A DNA stretch of 64,000 nt from Kalaharituber pfeilii (taxonomy: Eukaryota; Ascomycota; Pezizomycetes; Pezizales; Pezizaceae), in the NCBI GenBank assembly GCA_015179045.1, contig WHUZ01000040.1, positions 434,001 through 498,000 of the forward strand, written 5' to 3'. Below the pieces are notes generated by a model, which saw only the letters and a program-made list of their open reading frames with translations, was not told where the DNA came from and searched no databases. This document shows, one piece after another, positions 12,525 through 24,900 of the stretch (position 1 is its first letter; each line of letters opens with the position of its first letter). Made by a program: the position numbers and the translations under genes.

Positions 12525-12897
12525 GTAGGTTGGGGGCGATAAAAATTCGAACTTGGATACCTATGGAGTGGATATTAGGCGGCCGAAGTTGGTATATTCT
12601 TAGCATCAACCGTGTTTTCGCAAACTGGCGAGTTGCGTATGTATCGTTGCTGAGCGAAAGTCCAAGTTTTGATTTTGATGTGCGAAGAAATCTGATAGCA
12701 TCTGTTTTGTCTATCGTGATGGAAATCCTTACGCAAAGATGTTTATTTGTTTCTTCGGAAGAGCTCCACGGGTAATGAGGTGCAACATTGTCCCTATCAC
12801 TAGCTTGTCGCTTTTCATGTTCTCCACGTTGTCTGATGTGAAGGAAGGCATAATTGTGACCTCTGCCCATAGCACCTCAGATAGTTCGAGCAGAGTT

Positions 12898-12939
12898 TTT
12901 TTTTTTTTTTTTTTTTTATATCATTACTCGCATGCCTTT
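12898..12939 (-). mobile_element. Ultra-short A retroposon
   Basis: A T-run followed by ATATCATTACTCGCATGCC is only the last 20 nt or so of the A tail, the 3' arm of the hairpin. The flanks GAGCAGAGTT at 12888-12897 and 12940-12949 are the TSD, so truncation occurred inside the hairpin. Confidence 0.85.
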
Positions 12940-12949
12940 GAGCAGAGTT

Positions 12950-14347
12950 GAAAGGTTCATTACTGCACACTGCATGGTCCCAATAACGTTGTCGGTGGTG
13001 AATGCGAGGGGCTGCAAAAGGCGAAGTAGTGTTAACTTCGTCTCTTTGTGAAACCATGCCTTTTTCCGGGGAAGATATAGAGATACCGTTGAGTCTATTG
13101 ACCTAAGAGTCGTCAGAACAGCAGGTTTGTATACATGAGAAAGCAGAGCATGACGTGGCTAGAGAGCCATAACGACATCCCACATCTGGAAGAGATGCAG
13201 GGTCTGGAAACGGAGGTGGCCGGGTAGCAGGGCGGCGATGGAAGCCGGACGAGGAGGACCAAGGGGACGCGCTGGCGGCCATGTTGACATGAGCGAAAGA
13301 AGAGTATATAGGGACGAAGGGGCGGGACAGGATTTTCAGCTTGATTTTCTTATTTACTTTGGGTTTGAAGGGGATTCTTTGTTACATGTATCTCATATGT
13401 ACCTAATACCTAGCCATAGCCGGGCCCACAGGGCGGCACGAGTAATGATATAAAAAAATAAAAAAAAATATAAAAATAGAGATCCATAACTGAATAGAAA
13501 CTATATCATATCAGGAAGGTGAAAGGGTCACCAAATGCCTGGCTTGCAAAGCAAATGGCCGTCGCGTATACTAGGTGTAGTGAGCACAAAGTGCGCGTTA
13601 TGGCATGATTCATGTACAGTCAGTGGACAAAAAGCCTTTGGTGAAAGGGGGCTGAGAACCCCGTGGCGACAGGGTTGACATGAACAAAAATTTGACATAT
13701 CTCAGCAAACGAGAAACCCAGTTGACCTATAACTTGAACTGGTGATTAGTATAGATGATGCAGAATATGTTACAATACAGCGATAGAGCAGTGGAAGCAT
13801 TTTTGGGCTCGAATGGCTAGAGTCTCTTATTGATGGCCATGGATCCAGTTACTTGAAAACCATATGATTCTGATGAACTATACCTTTGTCCTACTACAAT
13901 TAATGACAATGGGGATTTTGTTTTTTCTATAATAGACATGACTGCAAACGTTACGGGTTTAATCGTAGAAGAGCTGCCAGCTTTTTGTGGAAAAAAATAA
14001 ACTTGGAGGAATACCAAGACTACTATTTTCCCATACAAATTGCCTTATTTGAGGCTTCTAAAAATAAAAAGTATTAGAGAATGTACAATACTAGGTAAAA
14101 AATAATTAAAAAATACAAGAAAATTTATTGAGTAGCTATATTTATAAAAGAAACTACTAACCTACAAAAAATTTTTCTGCAAGAGAATTATCGCTTTGAA
14201 AAAGTACAATTTTGATCTTGAAATATATTTTCTATGATACTTGTTTTGTTATAGCTACCTACGCACGCATGCTTTTCAGGAGCGGACATGTCAAGACGGG
14301 TGAGACCTTACTAATAGCCGACTCGGAAAGGCCTGACGAGTCTGGTT
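12950..14347. other. Intergenic, partly AT-rich
   Basis: Apart from the A tail at about 13400-13478 no element or gene is supported. 13740-14250 is AT-rich with many stops in all frames. Confidence 0.45.
13400..13478 (+). mobile_element. A-tail retroposon, decayed
   Basis: TAGCCATAGCCGGGCCC, a loop, GGGCGGCACGAGTAATGATAT and an interrupted A-run match the A tail with changes in the hairpin. The 5' limit and TSD are not clear. Confidence 0.6.
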
Positions 14348-14359
14348 GATTTGCCCTCT

Positions 14360-14418
14360 TTTATTTTTTATTTTTTTTATCACGTGACCCCGCGTGCAGC
14401 TGTTCGCCCTGGCAGGGC
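14360..14418 (-). mobile_element. Tail-only B retroposon
   Basis: An interrupted T-run, then ATCACGTGACCCCGCGTGCA and GCTGTTCGCCCTGGCAGGGC, is the reverse complement of the complete B tail. The TSD is GATTTGCCCTCT at 14348-14359 and 14419-14430. It starts at the standard CCCTGCC boundary. Confidence 0.9.
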
Positions 14419-14613
14419 GATTTGCCCTCTGACAGCTCATTGATATGCCTTCCAATATTAGCATTACATTCCTTATACTATTGTCGCTCTTGCATTTCGG
14501 ATTCTCTTTCTCGTATTGTTATAGTCGTATTCCTTTTCTACGTCAATTCCCACGCACATAAGGGCCCCAGGTCCGCCTCTGTAGATAGCTGTTCTTCTCC
14601 TCGTCCATTGTCT

Positions 14614-14659
14614 TTTTTTTTTTTTTTTTTTTTTAGTTCATTACTCGCATGCCGTCTGA
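14614..14659 (-). mobile_element. Ultra-short A retroposon
   Basis: A T-run followed by AGTTCATTACTCGCATGCC and GTCTGA is the 3' half of the A tail, truncated in the hairpin loop. The TSD is TCGTCCATTGTCT at 14601-14613 and 14660-14672. Confidence 0.88.
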
Positions 14660-14689
14660 TCGTCCATTGTCTTGTTGATCAATAGACCC

Positions 14690-16703
14690 AAGGATGAAGG
14701 GGATAGCCAGGGGGGACCTAACCCCAGGAGGAGCAGAGGAGTGGGTAAGGAGAAGGTGGGATGAAAGGATGTCGAGGGGGGATCGAGATCTGGCGATTCT
14801 GTGGGTAAAAGCACACAGAGATATAGCCGGTAACACCGAGGCGGACACCGGAACCTCTCCGGACAGGCAGATTCTGCCTGCCGCTCTCGGACCTCATCAG
14901 ACGATAAACTTTACGCCATGACACTGTGACACAGGTACCAACATTGTGGGGTAGGTAGATCAAATGTTGGTACTTGTTACCAGCATTTAGTGATGCAGAC
15001 TAGAGGCTGGGCATAGACCGTGCGAGAGGTCAGTGACCTGGTGTGGCAACAGGGTATCTTCTCTGTTGAGAGGACAGTTTTGTAGGGAAAACAGCAGCGT
15101 TTCTCTTGGGAGCCTGGGTAAATAGCAATGTAGCCACAGCCTTTCAACCAACGCATGCTATTACAGCAACAAATGCTGGTAACGAGTAGTATCACTTACT
15201 GTACCAATACACGTTTCCATGTCACAACAAGCTTGGACCATTGTTTGAATTGCAGACAATTCCAATCACTTTAATTCATCCTAGGTGGCTATTAACTACA
15301 TCAACCTAACCTACAGCATCAATGTCTCAAGCTGCCGGATTGAGATCATTGCGAATGGCTGGAATATTGACCCATAGTCAAACGGCACCAGCTGGATTCT
15401 CAACTTCACATATTCTAGTGAGGTAACCTATTTTTTTTTTGTCTCTGCCATAGGATTGTAGCTTCTATGCGGAACAAAATTATTTAAACAGAGCAATATC
15501 ATGCCAATCTTTCTAGAGAAGAATTCAAGCCTGTCAAGCGGCGTAGCTCATCCAGCGGTTTCAAAATTGTCAGGCTTTGCAGGATATCTTAAAGCTTTTA
15601 CTACATACACGTGCACCTCAATTGCACACCCTCATAATGCTCTGCACTGCAAATGAATAAGCTCTTGTCCATCTGGAGTAGTGTGCTCCTAATGTAAGAT
15701 CCTACGAGCACGAGGCAGCGCAAGACGAAGCCTACCAGCAGTGACCGAACTGATAAGCAAGTAATATGACAGAGTGAGGTACTACAGGAAACCCAAAATT
15801 TCATTTTTGTTTCTTCATCTGCGCATTAATTCAGATCTATTTTTCCATTTTTCATTTTTTACTTAACTGAGTAATCATGCATTCAAACTAGTAGATCACA
15901 GCATGGGCCGACATTTGGTAGCCAGTGGGCACGGTACGCACTTACGTCACTAGTCCACTGTAAAACTTGGTTTGCCATATGCCTGTACCAACAATTGATC
16001 ATACCTACCCATAATGTTGGTACCTGTGTCACAGTGTCATGGCAAGTTTATCGTCTGATGAGGTCCGAGAGCGGCAGGCAGAATCTGCCTGTCCGGAGAG
16101 GTTCCGGGCGGACACGGCGGCCAAAATAGCCACGGCGCTACAATACCAGGACGAGACGGTGACAGAAGCGGGCATCCGACAAGAGGCGAAGGCTAGTAGA
16201 GGGGTGGAGAGAAAGAGACTACAGCTGACGTACAGGCCACTCGAATACCTGGGGACCAGAAGGAGGGTAGCCACACTCGCAGGTATCATGGGGGACAAAG
16301 GATTGAGACAATGGAGACACCAGATAGGGAAGGAGGATTCACCGGAGTGCAGGTGGTGTGGAAAGGCCCTCGAGAATTACAGACATATATCGAGAGAGTG
16401 CGAGGCATGGAAGAATAGACTACCGGGAGGAGAGACGGGGCTGAAGATGCCAATAGGAGTGGAGAAAGGGAAGGGGAAGGGGAAGGAAGAGGGGGAGAAG
16501 AAGGGGATGAAAGAGGGGGAGAAGAAGGGGATGACACTGGCCGAGGTGCTGGACTGGGCAGCGAGTTAGCTGTTTTTTATTCGACCATTATTTTTCCTTT
16601 ACGCTCTTTTCTTATCTATCATCTGCGATTCACACATTCTGTACTTAACACCTCGCCGTAGCCTGATAGGCGGTATGCGAGTAATGAAATAAAAAAAAAA
16701 AAA
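14690..16703 (+). mobile_element. LINE A, 5'-truncated, split by a MULE-like element
   Basis: The TSD is GATCAATAGACCC at 14677-14689 and 16704-16716. The element encodes the RNase H region of ORF2 (LAILWVKAHRDIAGN..EAD) and, after the nested element at 14849-16106, continues in the same frame with TAAKIATALQY, the terminal zinc-binding motif CRWCG..H-x4-C, a Lys/Glu/Gly repeat tail and a stop at 16569. The 3' end is a variant A hairpin (CGTAGCCT paired with AGGCGGTATG) plus poly(A). Deleting the nested element and one TSD copy restores the open frame across ADTAAK. Confidence 0.92.
14849..16106. mobile_element. MULE-like non-autonomous DNA transposon M1
   Basis: The 1258-bp element has long terminal inverted repeats of about 125 bp beginning CGGAACCTCTCCGGACAGGC and extending past TTGGTAC. 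The two ends differ by a 3-nt indel (TAC) and scattered substitutions. The perfect 9-bp TSD GGCGGACAC lies at 14840-14848 and 16107-16115. Long inverted repeats with a 9-bp TSD are typical of Mutator-like elements; the superfamily is an inference because no transposase is encoded. The terminal repeat itself contains an inner palindrome (CAGGCAGA-T-TCTGCCTG). The interior has no open frame I can support. Confidence 0.88.
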
Positions 16704-16716
16704 GATCAATAGACCC

Positions 16717-17018
16717 GTCTGGTTTCTCACGCTCCTCCGCCGCTGCCATCGCTATAGTCTGTGATCCATAGCCGCTGAACCGCCACCGCCGCCGCCGCCG
16801 TAGTCCTCGATCCATAGCCGCCGGCGCCCAAGCTAACCGTACCCCTTGGCAAGACTTCCGCCCAAGACCCGCGCCGAACGTTACACTACAACGGACCCGC
16901 CCACCCGCCAACCGGTACAATCAGCATCCATGCCTTCCATTGGCCTGCCTGCTTCTGATGCATTATCCTCTTCAGCTCCGACGCGCTCCTCCAATGCCGC
17001 CGACTTTGTCACCCGCCT
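16717..17018. other. GC-rich host segment of unknown role
   Basis: The segment contains a (CCG)n run near 16780-16800 and pyrimidine-rich sequence. An open frame crosses it, but it has no recognisable motif, so it may be host sequence or the edge of a still older insertion. Confidence 0.35.
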
Positions 17019-17032
17019 GCAAGCTTGGGAAC

Positions 17033-18496
17033 TTTTTTTTTTTTTTTTTTTTATCACGTGACCCCGCTTTTTTTTTTTTTTTTAATATCATTAATCGCTT
17101 GCCGCCCTATTGGCTATGGCGATGTCCTAGATACATAATGAAAAGAGTAAAATAGCTCTCCCCTTGTCGTCCCCTCTACTACATGAAAGGAAAAATTCTC
17201 CGCGTTCTGGACTCACTCCCCCAACATGTCTATCATCGCCCTCAGCGGGTCCCCCTCCCCCTCCTTTCCCCGTGGTGGTCTCCTTATATGCTCCTCCCCT
17301 CCTGGCCACCGCCGCCTCCATACCCTACACCCCCCTAGCAAATGTCTCGTCGTCTCTTCCTCTTCTCCGCACCACCTGCACTCTGGGCCGTCCCCTTCGC
17401 CTAAATGCCGCCTCCAGGCCCTCAGCCCCTTGGCCCCCCAGGAGCCTCGCCAACCGTCCTATCCCATTGCCGCACCCCTCTAGCGGCTTGTATGTCAATC
17501 CCAACCGGTTCCTCTCCTCTGCTCTCTCTCCTCCCCCTCTGTCTCAATCCGGCCTCTGTTACCATCTCCGACTTGTACTGCAAAGCGGTACCCGTTCTCG
17601 CTGCCTTGTCAGCCCTCTCGTTGCCGGAAATCCCCCTATGCGCCTTAACCCATAGTGCGGCTATGTCCCAGTCTCCTCTCATGATCCTCTTTTCCCAGGC
17701 TTCCCTGAGCCGCCTCGTCGCCCCGTCGTGAGCGAGCTCCCCCCTTGAAACCGCCGTCATCCTCTGGATTGCGTATCTGGAGTCCGTTATGATCAATAGC
17801 TCCCCTTCCACTCTCTCCATCGCCTCACTGATCGCCATCAGTTCCGCATCGTTCACTGTCGCATCCTCCCCTAGATATATTGATGTCGAAATCCCCCCCA
17901 AAACATCCCCGCTCCCGCCTTCTCCTCCCTCACGCTCCCGTCTGTGTATGCTGGAACCCACCCCTCATCCGTAACATCATCTATATGTCTCTCCCACTCC
18001 CCCCCTTCCGCATCCCGGTGTAACGTCTGTAAGACTGCCAGAGGCAATTCCCTGTTATGTGTCAACGACCCTCTCAGATACACTTTCTCCTCGTCCCCTT
18101 CTTTCAGCTTCTCCCCCTCAAACCTCAATGCTCTCGCCTCCACTCGCGTCGCCTCCCATCTCACAAACGTCTCCACCGACTCCAAGTTTGCTAATCCTTC
18201 CACCACGTCCCGCCTCGTCCCCCACGGGGCCTGCGTGCTCCCCCTCGCCACCGTGTACTGCCATTTCTCCAACTCCCTCAGCTTCTTCTCTCTTGGAGCC
18301 CCATGAGCATACTCGTGCCACGCCCACGCCCCCCAGGTCGCGATGGTGCGTGCGATGCTTGTATATAACTGTCGCCGTTTCGCCGGTGCCATTCGAGTGA
18401 GACGTGCCGCTGTGGCCCATGCTGCCTTTCCTAGGCTCAGCCGGTGGGTGTGATGCTCATTGAGTGACCCCGCTTGTAGCTGTTCGCCATGGCAGG
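17033..18496 (-). mobile_element. Tail-only B retroposon, interrupted by a LINE A
   Basis: The TSD is GCAAGCTTGGGAAC at 17019-17032 and 18497-18510. The element proper is only about 70 bp: a T-run, ATCACGTGACCCCGCTT, and after the nested LINE TGTAGCTGTTCGCCATGGCAGGG. Everything between is the LINE at 17070-18463. This copy shows that a tail-only unit was itself a landing site. Confidence 0.9.
17070..18463 (-). mobile_element. LINE A, 5'-truncated (1394 bp)
   Basis: It is inserted in the B tail with TSD GTGACCCCGCTT at 17058-17069 and 18464-18475. Reading from the right, it encodes the post-RT connection region (LSLGKAAWATAARLTR, then KRRQLYTSIARTIATWG), then RNase H (YTDGS, TVNDAELMAI, LIITDSRYAI, ALWVKAHRGISGNERAD), followed by the ORF2 C-terminus and the A hairpin tail (ATCGC/GCGAT base pair variant). 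The frame is broken near 17870-17960, so it is a dead copy. Confidence 0.92.
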
Positions 18497-19005
18497 GCAA
18501 GCTTGGGAACATAAGCCCATGCCTCATAGTCGATACGACAACAACTTTTCCAGGACGAGTGCTTGGTCGTAACTCCACGACCAGACGCTCCCCCGAGACC
18601 TAAATTACACCAAAGCGAAGCCCAGGACCGCCTGGCACAGAATATCGACTTTGTTTGACAGATTTCGAACTCTCAAGACCTTTCCCCCACGAAAAACGCT
18701 TTTGGCGACTTCGTGAGAGGAATCCTCATCAAAACCATCACGACCCGGGGGCCTTGCACCATTGGTGCCAACGCACCCGGATTCTAGGACAACACTCTTA
18801 GGAGGTGTGGATACACGGCAGGCGATCTTTACCGTTTTCGGACACCGGCAGGAGAGATCGGAGCGATCGGCACAGCCGCACGGGAAACACGTCCCGGGGA
18901 ATCGGACCTATAAGCAACATCAAGGCTTCAGCCACAGGCTGAGGCGCAGCATAGGAAAAACACAACGAAGGAAGGGTAGAGGAAGTGTCGGGGATAGGAA
19001 TAGAC

Positions 19006-21775
19006 ATGCTGGCGGGATTCGGAAAAAAGAAGGGGGGTCTGAAGGGGTACAAGGGGAAGGGCATCGGACTGTTTGGGCCATGTCCAGTAGGACAATGGGG
19101 AAAGAAGAGTGTGGCGATACACGGGGAGCACCAATATACCTTGGAGGAGGTGTCGGGTTGGGAGAAGGAAGATTTCTTCAAAAGAAAAGGGGAGGCGGGG
19201 GAACCAGGGGAAGGAAAAACGATTGGGGAGTTGCTGGTTGAAGCAACTCAGAGAACGAGCGTGTGGGAAGGAAAGAGGGTGGAAGAAGGGGAGGTCCTGT
19301 CCTTAATGAACCTAATGGTGGAGGCAGAAAAGAAGATGACAGAAAAGGGGGAAGAAACGATAACGTTTGGGAGTCAGGATTTGAGGGATCCGGTGAAAAG
19401 GAAATTCATCAGGCACTTACTGACGGAGTGCATGTTGGGAGCCGAGGCGGACGAGGAAGCGCTGGACAAAGAGCTAAAGGAAAGGGAAATGGAGATGGTA
19501 CAGATATGGGAGGAAGTGGGGGAAGAGTGTGTGGGAACAATTACGGTGAAGAACCTGAGCACGGGGGTAGAGGCCAGAAGGGTCATCAACACACCGAGGA
19601 AAGAGAAAAGGGGACGAAGGTTCGTGAGGGAGGAAGGGTCACCTTCGAGGAAGGGGGGCACGAGCAGGTGGGGCCCAACGCTTCCGGAGGTGCTGGAGGG
19701 AACACATGGAGTGAGCCCGCTTTGGGAGGAGGAATTGGAACCGAGAGGCAACCTGTTCGGCACACCGGCACCGGGCAAGAGGGGGTTCTTGAGCTTGGAA
19801 ATGATTCAGGACTCACAGCCGGAGGGAGAAACCCCGGAGCCGAGAGTGGAGGTGGCAGCGACACAAAAGGTGGCACCGGCAGTGCCAGTGATACCGGTCG
19901 TGGACCTGACAGAGGTCACGCAGACCCAGGAAGAGGGAATAGGAGAGACACAGACAGGGGAAATGGAGATGGGGAACGAAGGGGAGGAGATGGAAGAAGA
20001 GGAGGAGGGGGAGGAGGACGAAGAGATGAGGGAAGAAGAAGAGGCGAGCGTGGAAGAAGAGCTGGTGGACGCGGCGATCCTGTTCCTGAGAAAAGCCCAG
20101 ATGTGGGAGGTCGCGGAAAAAGAAAAGGGGAAGAGAATGAGGGGGAAAGTCATGAAGAAGGTCCGGAAGGCAGAAGGGGGGTAGCGAAATTGATGGACGG
20201 ATGCCTCGGATACACGTGGCAGGAGTTCATAAAGGACGCGGGTGAATACGATAGAAAGGGTCAGGGGTTGTGGGTAGCGGAGGAACAACTGACAGAGAAC
20301 AAGGCGAAGGGGATGAAGATGTCGGCGGAGGACGTGCAAAAGAACGTCAATTCCGGCGAGGAAAAGGGGATGGCGGAGAGAGTGAAGAGGTTGGAGGATA
20401 TGGTCGTCAGTATACATGCGCACATGGGACTGGCAACAACTGAAGAGAAGGACAGGGCTGAAAAGAAGAGAAGGCAGGTGGAAAGGGAAAACAGAGAGAA
20501 GGAGATGGAGAGGGAAAGGCAGGCGGAGGCGAGAAGGATAGCGAAGAAGGCAGAAGAGCAAAGGAAGGCGGAAGAGGAGGAAGAGCGCAAACAGAAGGCA
20601 GCGATCGAGGCCCACATCAACCTAGACGCACAACAGAAGCTGAGGAAGAGGGAGCTTCTGATGGCCCAAGAACGCGCGAGCAAGCTGGAGAGGGAAGCGT
20701 TGGAATCCAGCAAGGCGGAGGATGAAAAAAAGGCAAGGGAGGCAAAGGAAGAAGCCGAGAGGATCGAGAGGGAGAATAGGGGATTCCTCACGGCGGAAGT
20801 GAAACAAGAAGGGGAGGGATGGCAAATCGTGTGGCAAAAGGGGACGGGTGGGAGAGAGAGAAAGAAAAGGGGATGAAGGTGTTCGAACAGGCGAGGCGGG
20901 ACTGGGAGGCGACGGAGAAAAGACCCATGTTCCGAGTCAGAAAACTGGACATCCATGGGGAGGTGAACGTCATGGAGAGAGTGTGGGAGATTGAGGAGAT
21001 ACCTGCGGGGATGAGGGATGAGGAGGTGTTGAAGAAGTGCGACGACGTCATAAGGGCAATGTATGGGGACACGATTAGGGTATGGGTGGAGAACAAGAAG
21101 ACGGTGAGACTGGTAATAAAGGGGGTACCGGTACAGAAGGGGGCGGTGACGGACAGGGAGGTTGCGGAGATAATAAAGAAAGAAAACCCGGCGCTGAGAG
21201 CAGGGAACCGGGGACCGCAGAGGTTTGCCTGGGCACCGAACCTACAGACGGCAAGATCAAGTTCGGTGACGTTTGAGGTAGCGGATGCGGAGGAAGCAGA
21301 GAGATTGTGCAGAGAGAGGGTGATGATTTTTGGAAAACCGAGATGGGTGCAGCTCTGGAACCCAAAGGGGAGGCAACAACAAGGGAGGAGACCGGAGATC
21401 AGGCAGAATTGGAGAAGAGAGGAGGTAATGCCGGAAGGGATTGTGAAGACAGCACCACCAGTGAATGCCCCAAAAGGACCAAAAGGGAAGGGAGCGCATA
21501 CACAGGGAGGAGGCCAGGGGGGAGGAGCACGAACACAAGGAACACAAGGACAGCAGGGGATGGGGGGGATTGTGTGCCTGGTGTGCAAGAGGAAGGGTCA
21601 TGTCGCCAAGGAATGCAATGATGAGAAGGCGAGGGAGGCATTCAGAGCGCTGACGGAGAAAAGAAAGGGAGCGGAGGGGGGAGCAAGCGGGGGCATGAAA
21701 AGGAAGAAGACAGGAGACGAAGGGGAAGGGGGGTGGTATTCAACGCCGGAAGCCGGAGGGAAGCAGAGGAGATAA
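19006..21775 (+). pseudogene. LINE B ORF1 (Gag-like), frameshifted
   Basis: The first ATG in frame is at 19006 (MLAGFGKKKG). The reading frame shifts near 20184 and again near 20850-20876, and the three frames together give one protein of about 920 residues. Parts in order: a basic N-terminus; a long acidic Glu/Met-rich region ending in nearly pure Glu; a coiled-coil stretch of Lys/Glu/Arg repeats (about 20430-20790); an RRM-like domain typical of Tad ORF1 (VRLVIKGVPVQKGAV, about 21105-21150); and a CCHC zinc knuckle CLVCKRKGHVAKEC at about 21574-21615. Gag-like ORF1 proteins bind element RNA in the ribonucleoprotein particle. The single-base shifts mark it as a mutated copy; programmed frameshifting is less likely because the shifts lack a shared slippery motif. 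Confidence 0.8.
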
Positions 21776-21941
21776 GTGAAATCTTGCGGAAGGCGAAGAC
21801 GAAGGCAAAGGGGAAGGAGAGAGAAGGGAGCTGGGATGAGGGGGCTGAATGGATGCAGGGGGTAAAGAAGGACGTGGAAGGTATCGAAGATTCCGCCTGG
21901 GCACCGAGCCCAGATGAGAGGACCGAAGCCCCGAAGTCCAC

Positions 21942-24900
21942 ATGGTAGAGTGGAAAGTCGGATGTCAAAACGTGCAGGGCGGGGTGGCCAACACGCACGT
22001 GGCGTTGGAGTGGGCGAGCAGGGAGGGGTTTCATATCTTTTTTGTTTTGGAAGCATGGGTGGAAAAGAGGGGGGGAGCTGGGTGACAACGACTCATCCAT
22101 CTTTCGACATAAAGTCGGAGGTGAGAGAGGGGACGAGGGTAGTGTTGCACGTCAGCAAGGGGAGGGCGGAGAAGGTGAAGGTGAGAGAGGAGGAGAAAAA
22201 TTGGGTCTGGGCGGCGGTGGGGGAGAAAAGGGTAGGGGGTATATACGTACAGCCCAATTGGAAAAAGGAGGAGATGGAAGAGGTGTTGGTAAAAATAGAA
22301 AGGCAGTGGGAAGGAAAAAGGGGAATCATCGTGGGGGACTGGAACGCCCACCACCAAGCGTGGGGAGGGGCAGGGAAGCAAAGCAATGGGATGGGAGTGA
22401 TGGTGAAGGATTTCTTGGAAGGAGAAGGGTGGGAGTTGGTCAACACGGAAGGGGAGGCAACTTGGAGGCGACAGAGACGGGGAGAGGTCCAGGAGTCGGT
22501 CATTGATCTGTGTTGGCAGAAGGGGATGGGGGAGGAGGTGAAGGAGAAGTGGCAACAGGTTTTCCTGGGTTCGGATCACGCAGCCATAGGAACGGCGTGG
22601 GAAGACGGGGAGGAGGGGCGGGGAGAGAAGAGAAGAAGGGTGAATTTCGAGGAGGTGGAGGATCTTGTGGAAGATATGAAGGAGTGGGACGGGGAAAAGA
22701 AAGGGGAGTGGCTCGGAGGACTACCGGGGGAGACCCCGTATGAGAAGCTCTTGAGCTTGAAGGAGAGGCACAGCCGGGAGGTGAGAGTATGCAGAAGGAG
22801 TAAAAAGTGGTGGTCCAAGAAGTTAACGGGCCTCCGGAAGAAGGTGTCGGCAGAGGGGAGAGGGGGGTGGGTCAAGGGGCGAAGGGGATGGACCCAGAGA
22901 GATATGAGAGGTGGAAGGAGGCGAAGAGGACCCTCAAGGCGAACATTAGGAAAGAAAAGGAGGAGTGTTGGAGGGCCTTCGCAGAGGAGATGGGGGAGAA
23001 AGACCCGTGGGCAGTTGCCAGGGTAGCAAAGGACCCGTGGAGGTTGAAGGCAACAATGGGGAAGCTAACAGGGGAGGAGGGGGAGGAGCTGAGGACGGAT
23101 CGAGACAAGTGCTCCGCACTGGTCTCGAGGAACTTTCAGTGGGAAGAGAGGCGGAATGGGGAGGAGGGAGAGGAGGAGAGGGGGGAGGGAGAAGGACCGG
23201 GATATGAAGTGGAAAAGATTGTGGGTATGCTAGAGGATGCCCTCAGGGGGACGAGCAACGTGTCGGCGCCGGGACCCGATGGAGTCTCATACAAGCTCTT
23301 GAAGCTGGTGATGAAGACGCCATTAGGAAGAGAGCTAACGACACAGATGGCGGAAGAGATGGCGGCGGGGAGGACCCCGGAAGAGTGGCAGTTAAGCAAG
23401 GTAGTCATGATTCCGAAGCCGGGGAAGGACAAGTCCCAGGTGAGGAGTTGGAGACCGATAAACCTGATTAACTGCGTGGCGAAGTTGGGAGAGAAAGTGG
23501 TAGCGAACGAGTTGCAGAAAGCAGACCAGCTCTTCCACCGACATCAATTTGGCGGCAGAAAAGGGCGAAATGCTGCGGAAGCAATGATGAGAGCGGTTAC
23601 CAAAACCCAGCGGTGCCTGGCAAGGAAGGGGGGGTCGGTGTGGAGCCTAGACGACGTAAGGGGGGGCTTCAACAATGTGAAAGGGGAGGAGGTGTTGAGA
23701 AGGATACAGGGAGACAGGATGGCTAGGAGGTGGGGAGGGTGGTTAAAGGGTTTTTTCAGGAGAAGAAGGTTCACAGTGGAATGGGATGGGGTGATTAGGG
23801 GGGAGGGGAGAGCGAACGTGGGGGTGCCACAGGGTTCGCCGTTGTCACCGGTCATTTTTCTCATATGGCTGGCGCCGATGCTGGAGGACCTGGAGGAGAC
23901 GTTGAGAAGAGAATGTCCGGAGGTAGAGTGCGAGGTCCCATCATACGTGGATGACATCAATGTGACGGCGTGGGACTGGGAAGGGACGAGGGACCTAGAG
24001 AGATTAAGGGTAAAGCTGGGGAGGATCACGGGGGAGGTGGCGGAGAGGTGGGGGGTGCCTTTGGAAAAAACGAAGCATGAGGCTATCGTGTTTGGTAAGG
24101 GGAAGAGAAGGAGAAAGGAGGTGGAGAGAGTGAAGTGGCTGGGAGTGATCTTTGACTCGACTCTAGACTTCGACTTCCACTGGAAGGCGAGGATAGAGAA
24201 GGCAAGGAAACTAACAGGCGCGATGATGGGGCTGGGTGCAGGGCAGTGGGGGATGAGCCCGCGCAGCTGGAGACAGATGTACACGGGGATGATAAGGGCG
24301 GTGATGATGTGGGGGTCGGAGATAGGGTGGCGGGGACAGAAGGAGTGGAGGAGAGAGATGGAGAAGATTCAGTATCAGGTACTGAAGAAGGCTACGGGCG
24401 CTGTCCACGGAGCAGCGATGCAGAAAGTCAACTGGATCGCCGGAGTGGAGAGTGCGGAGACGGCATTAGACGCGCACAGGCGGTTCGTAGCGAGGAGTAT
24501 GGGGGACCCGAAGGGTTGCGGAGACATCTGGACCGCGGACTTCAGGGGAGAGGGGGACGTGGAGGAGCGGGGGCGGGACTGGAAGGACTGGAGTGTGGGG
24601 TGGGCGACGCAGAAGAAGGATGGGTTCGAGTCGGTGGCAGGGAGGGTACAGAGCACAGTTAGCTTCGTCATGCCGGAGGGGGTGGACGAGGTGTCATGGG
24701 GGGGGGGCTGTGCGAGAACGGAGGTGGAAGAAGTGACGAGAGAAGGACGCAGAGGGGGAAGCGCGGAGGAATGGGAGTCGTCAATCTTCTGGGCAACGCA
24801 AGGGGGGGGGGCGGTGTACACAGATGGTAGCATGAACGAGAAGGGGAGAGTAGGAGGAGGATTCTGGAAGTGGGACGGCGGGGGGGGAGAGGAAATGGGG

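Noticed and set aside
17164..18400. Pro/Ser-rich plus-strand open frames
   Set aside because: They are the antisense of a purine-rich LINE A copy; composition and overlap with RNase H motifs on the other strand explain them.
20100..20900. Programmed ribosomal frameshifting in LINE B ORF1
   Set aside because: Shifts occur at two places without a common slippery heptamer, and ORF2 has more shifts in homopolymer runs; random indels or sequencing errors are simpler.
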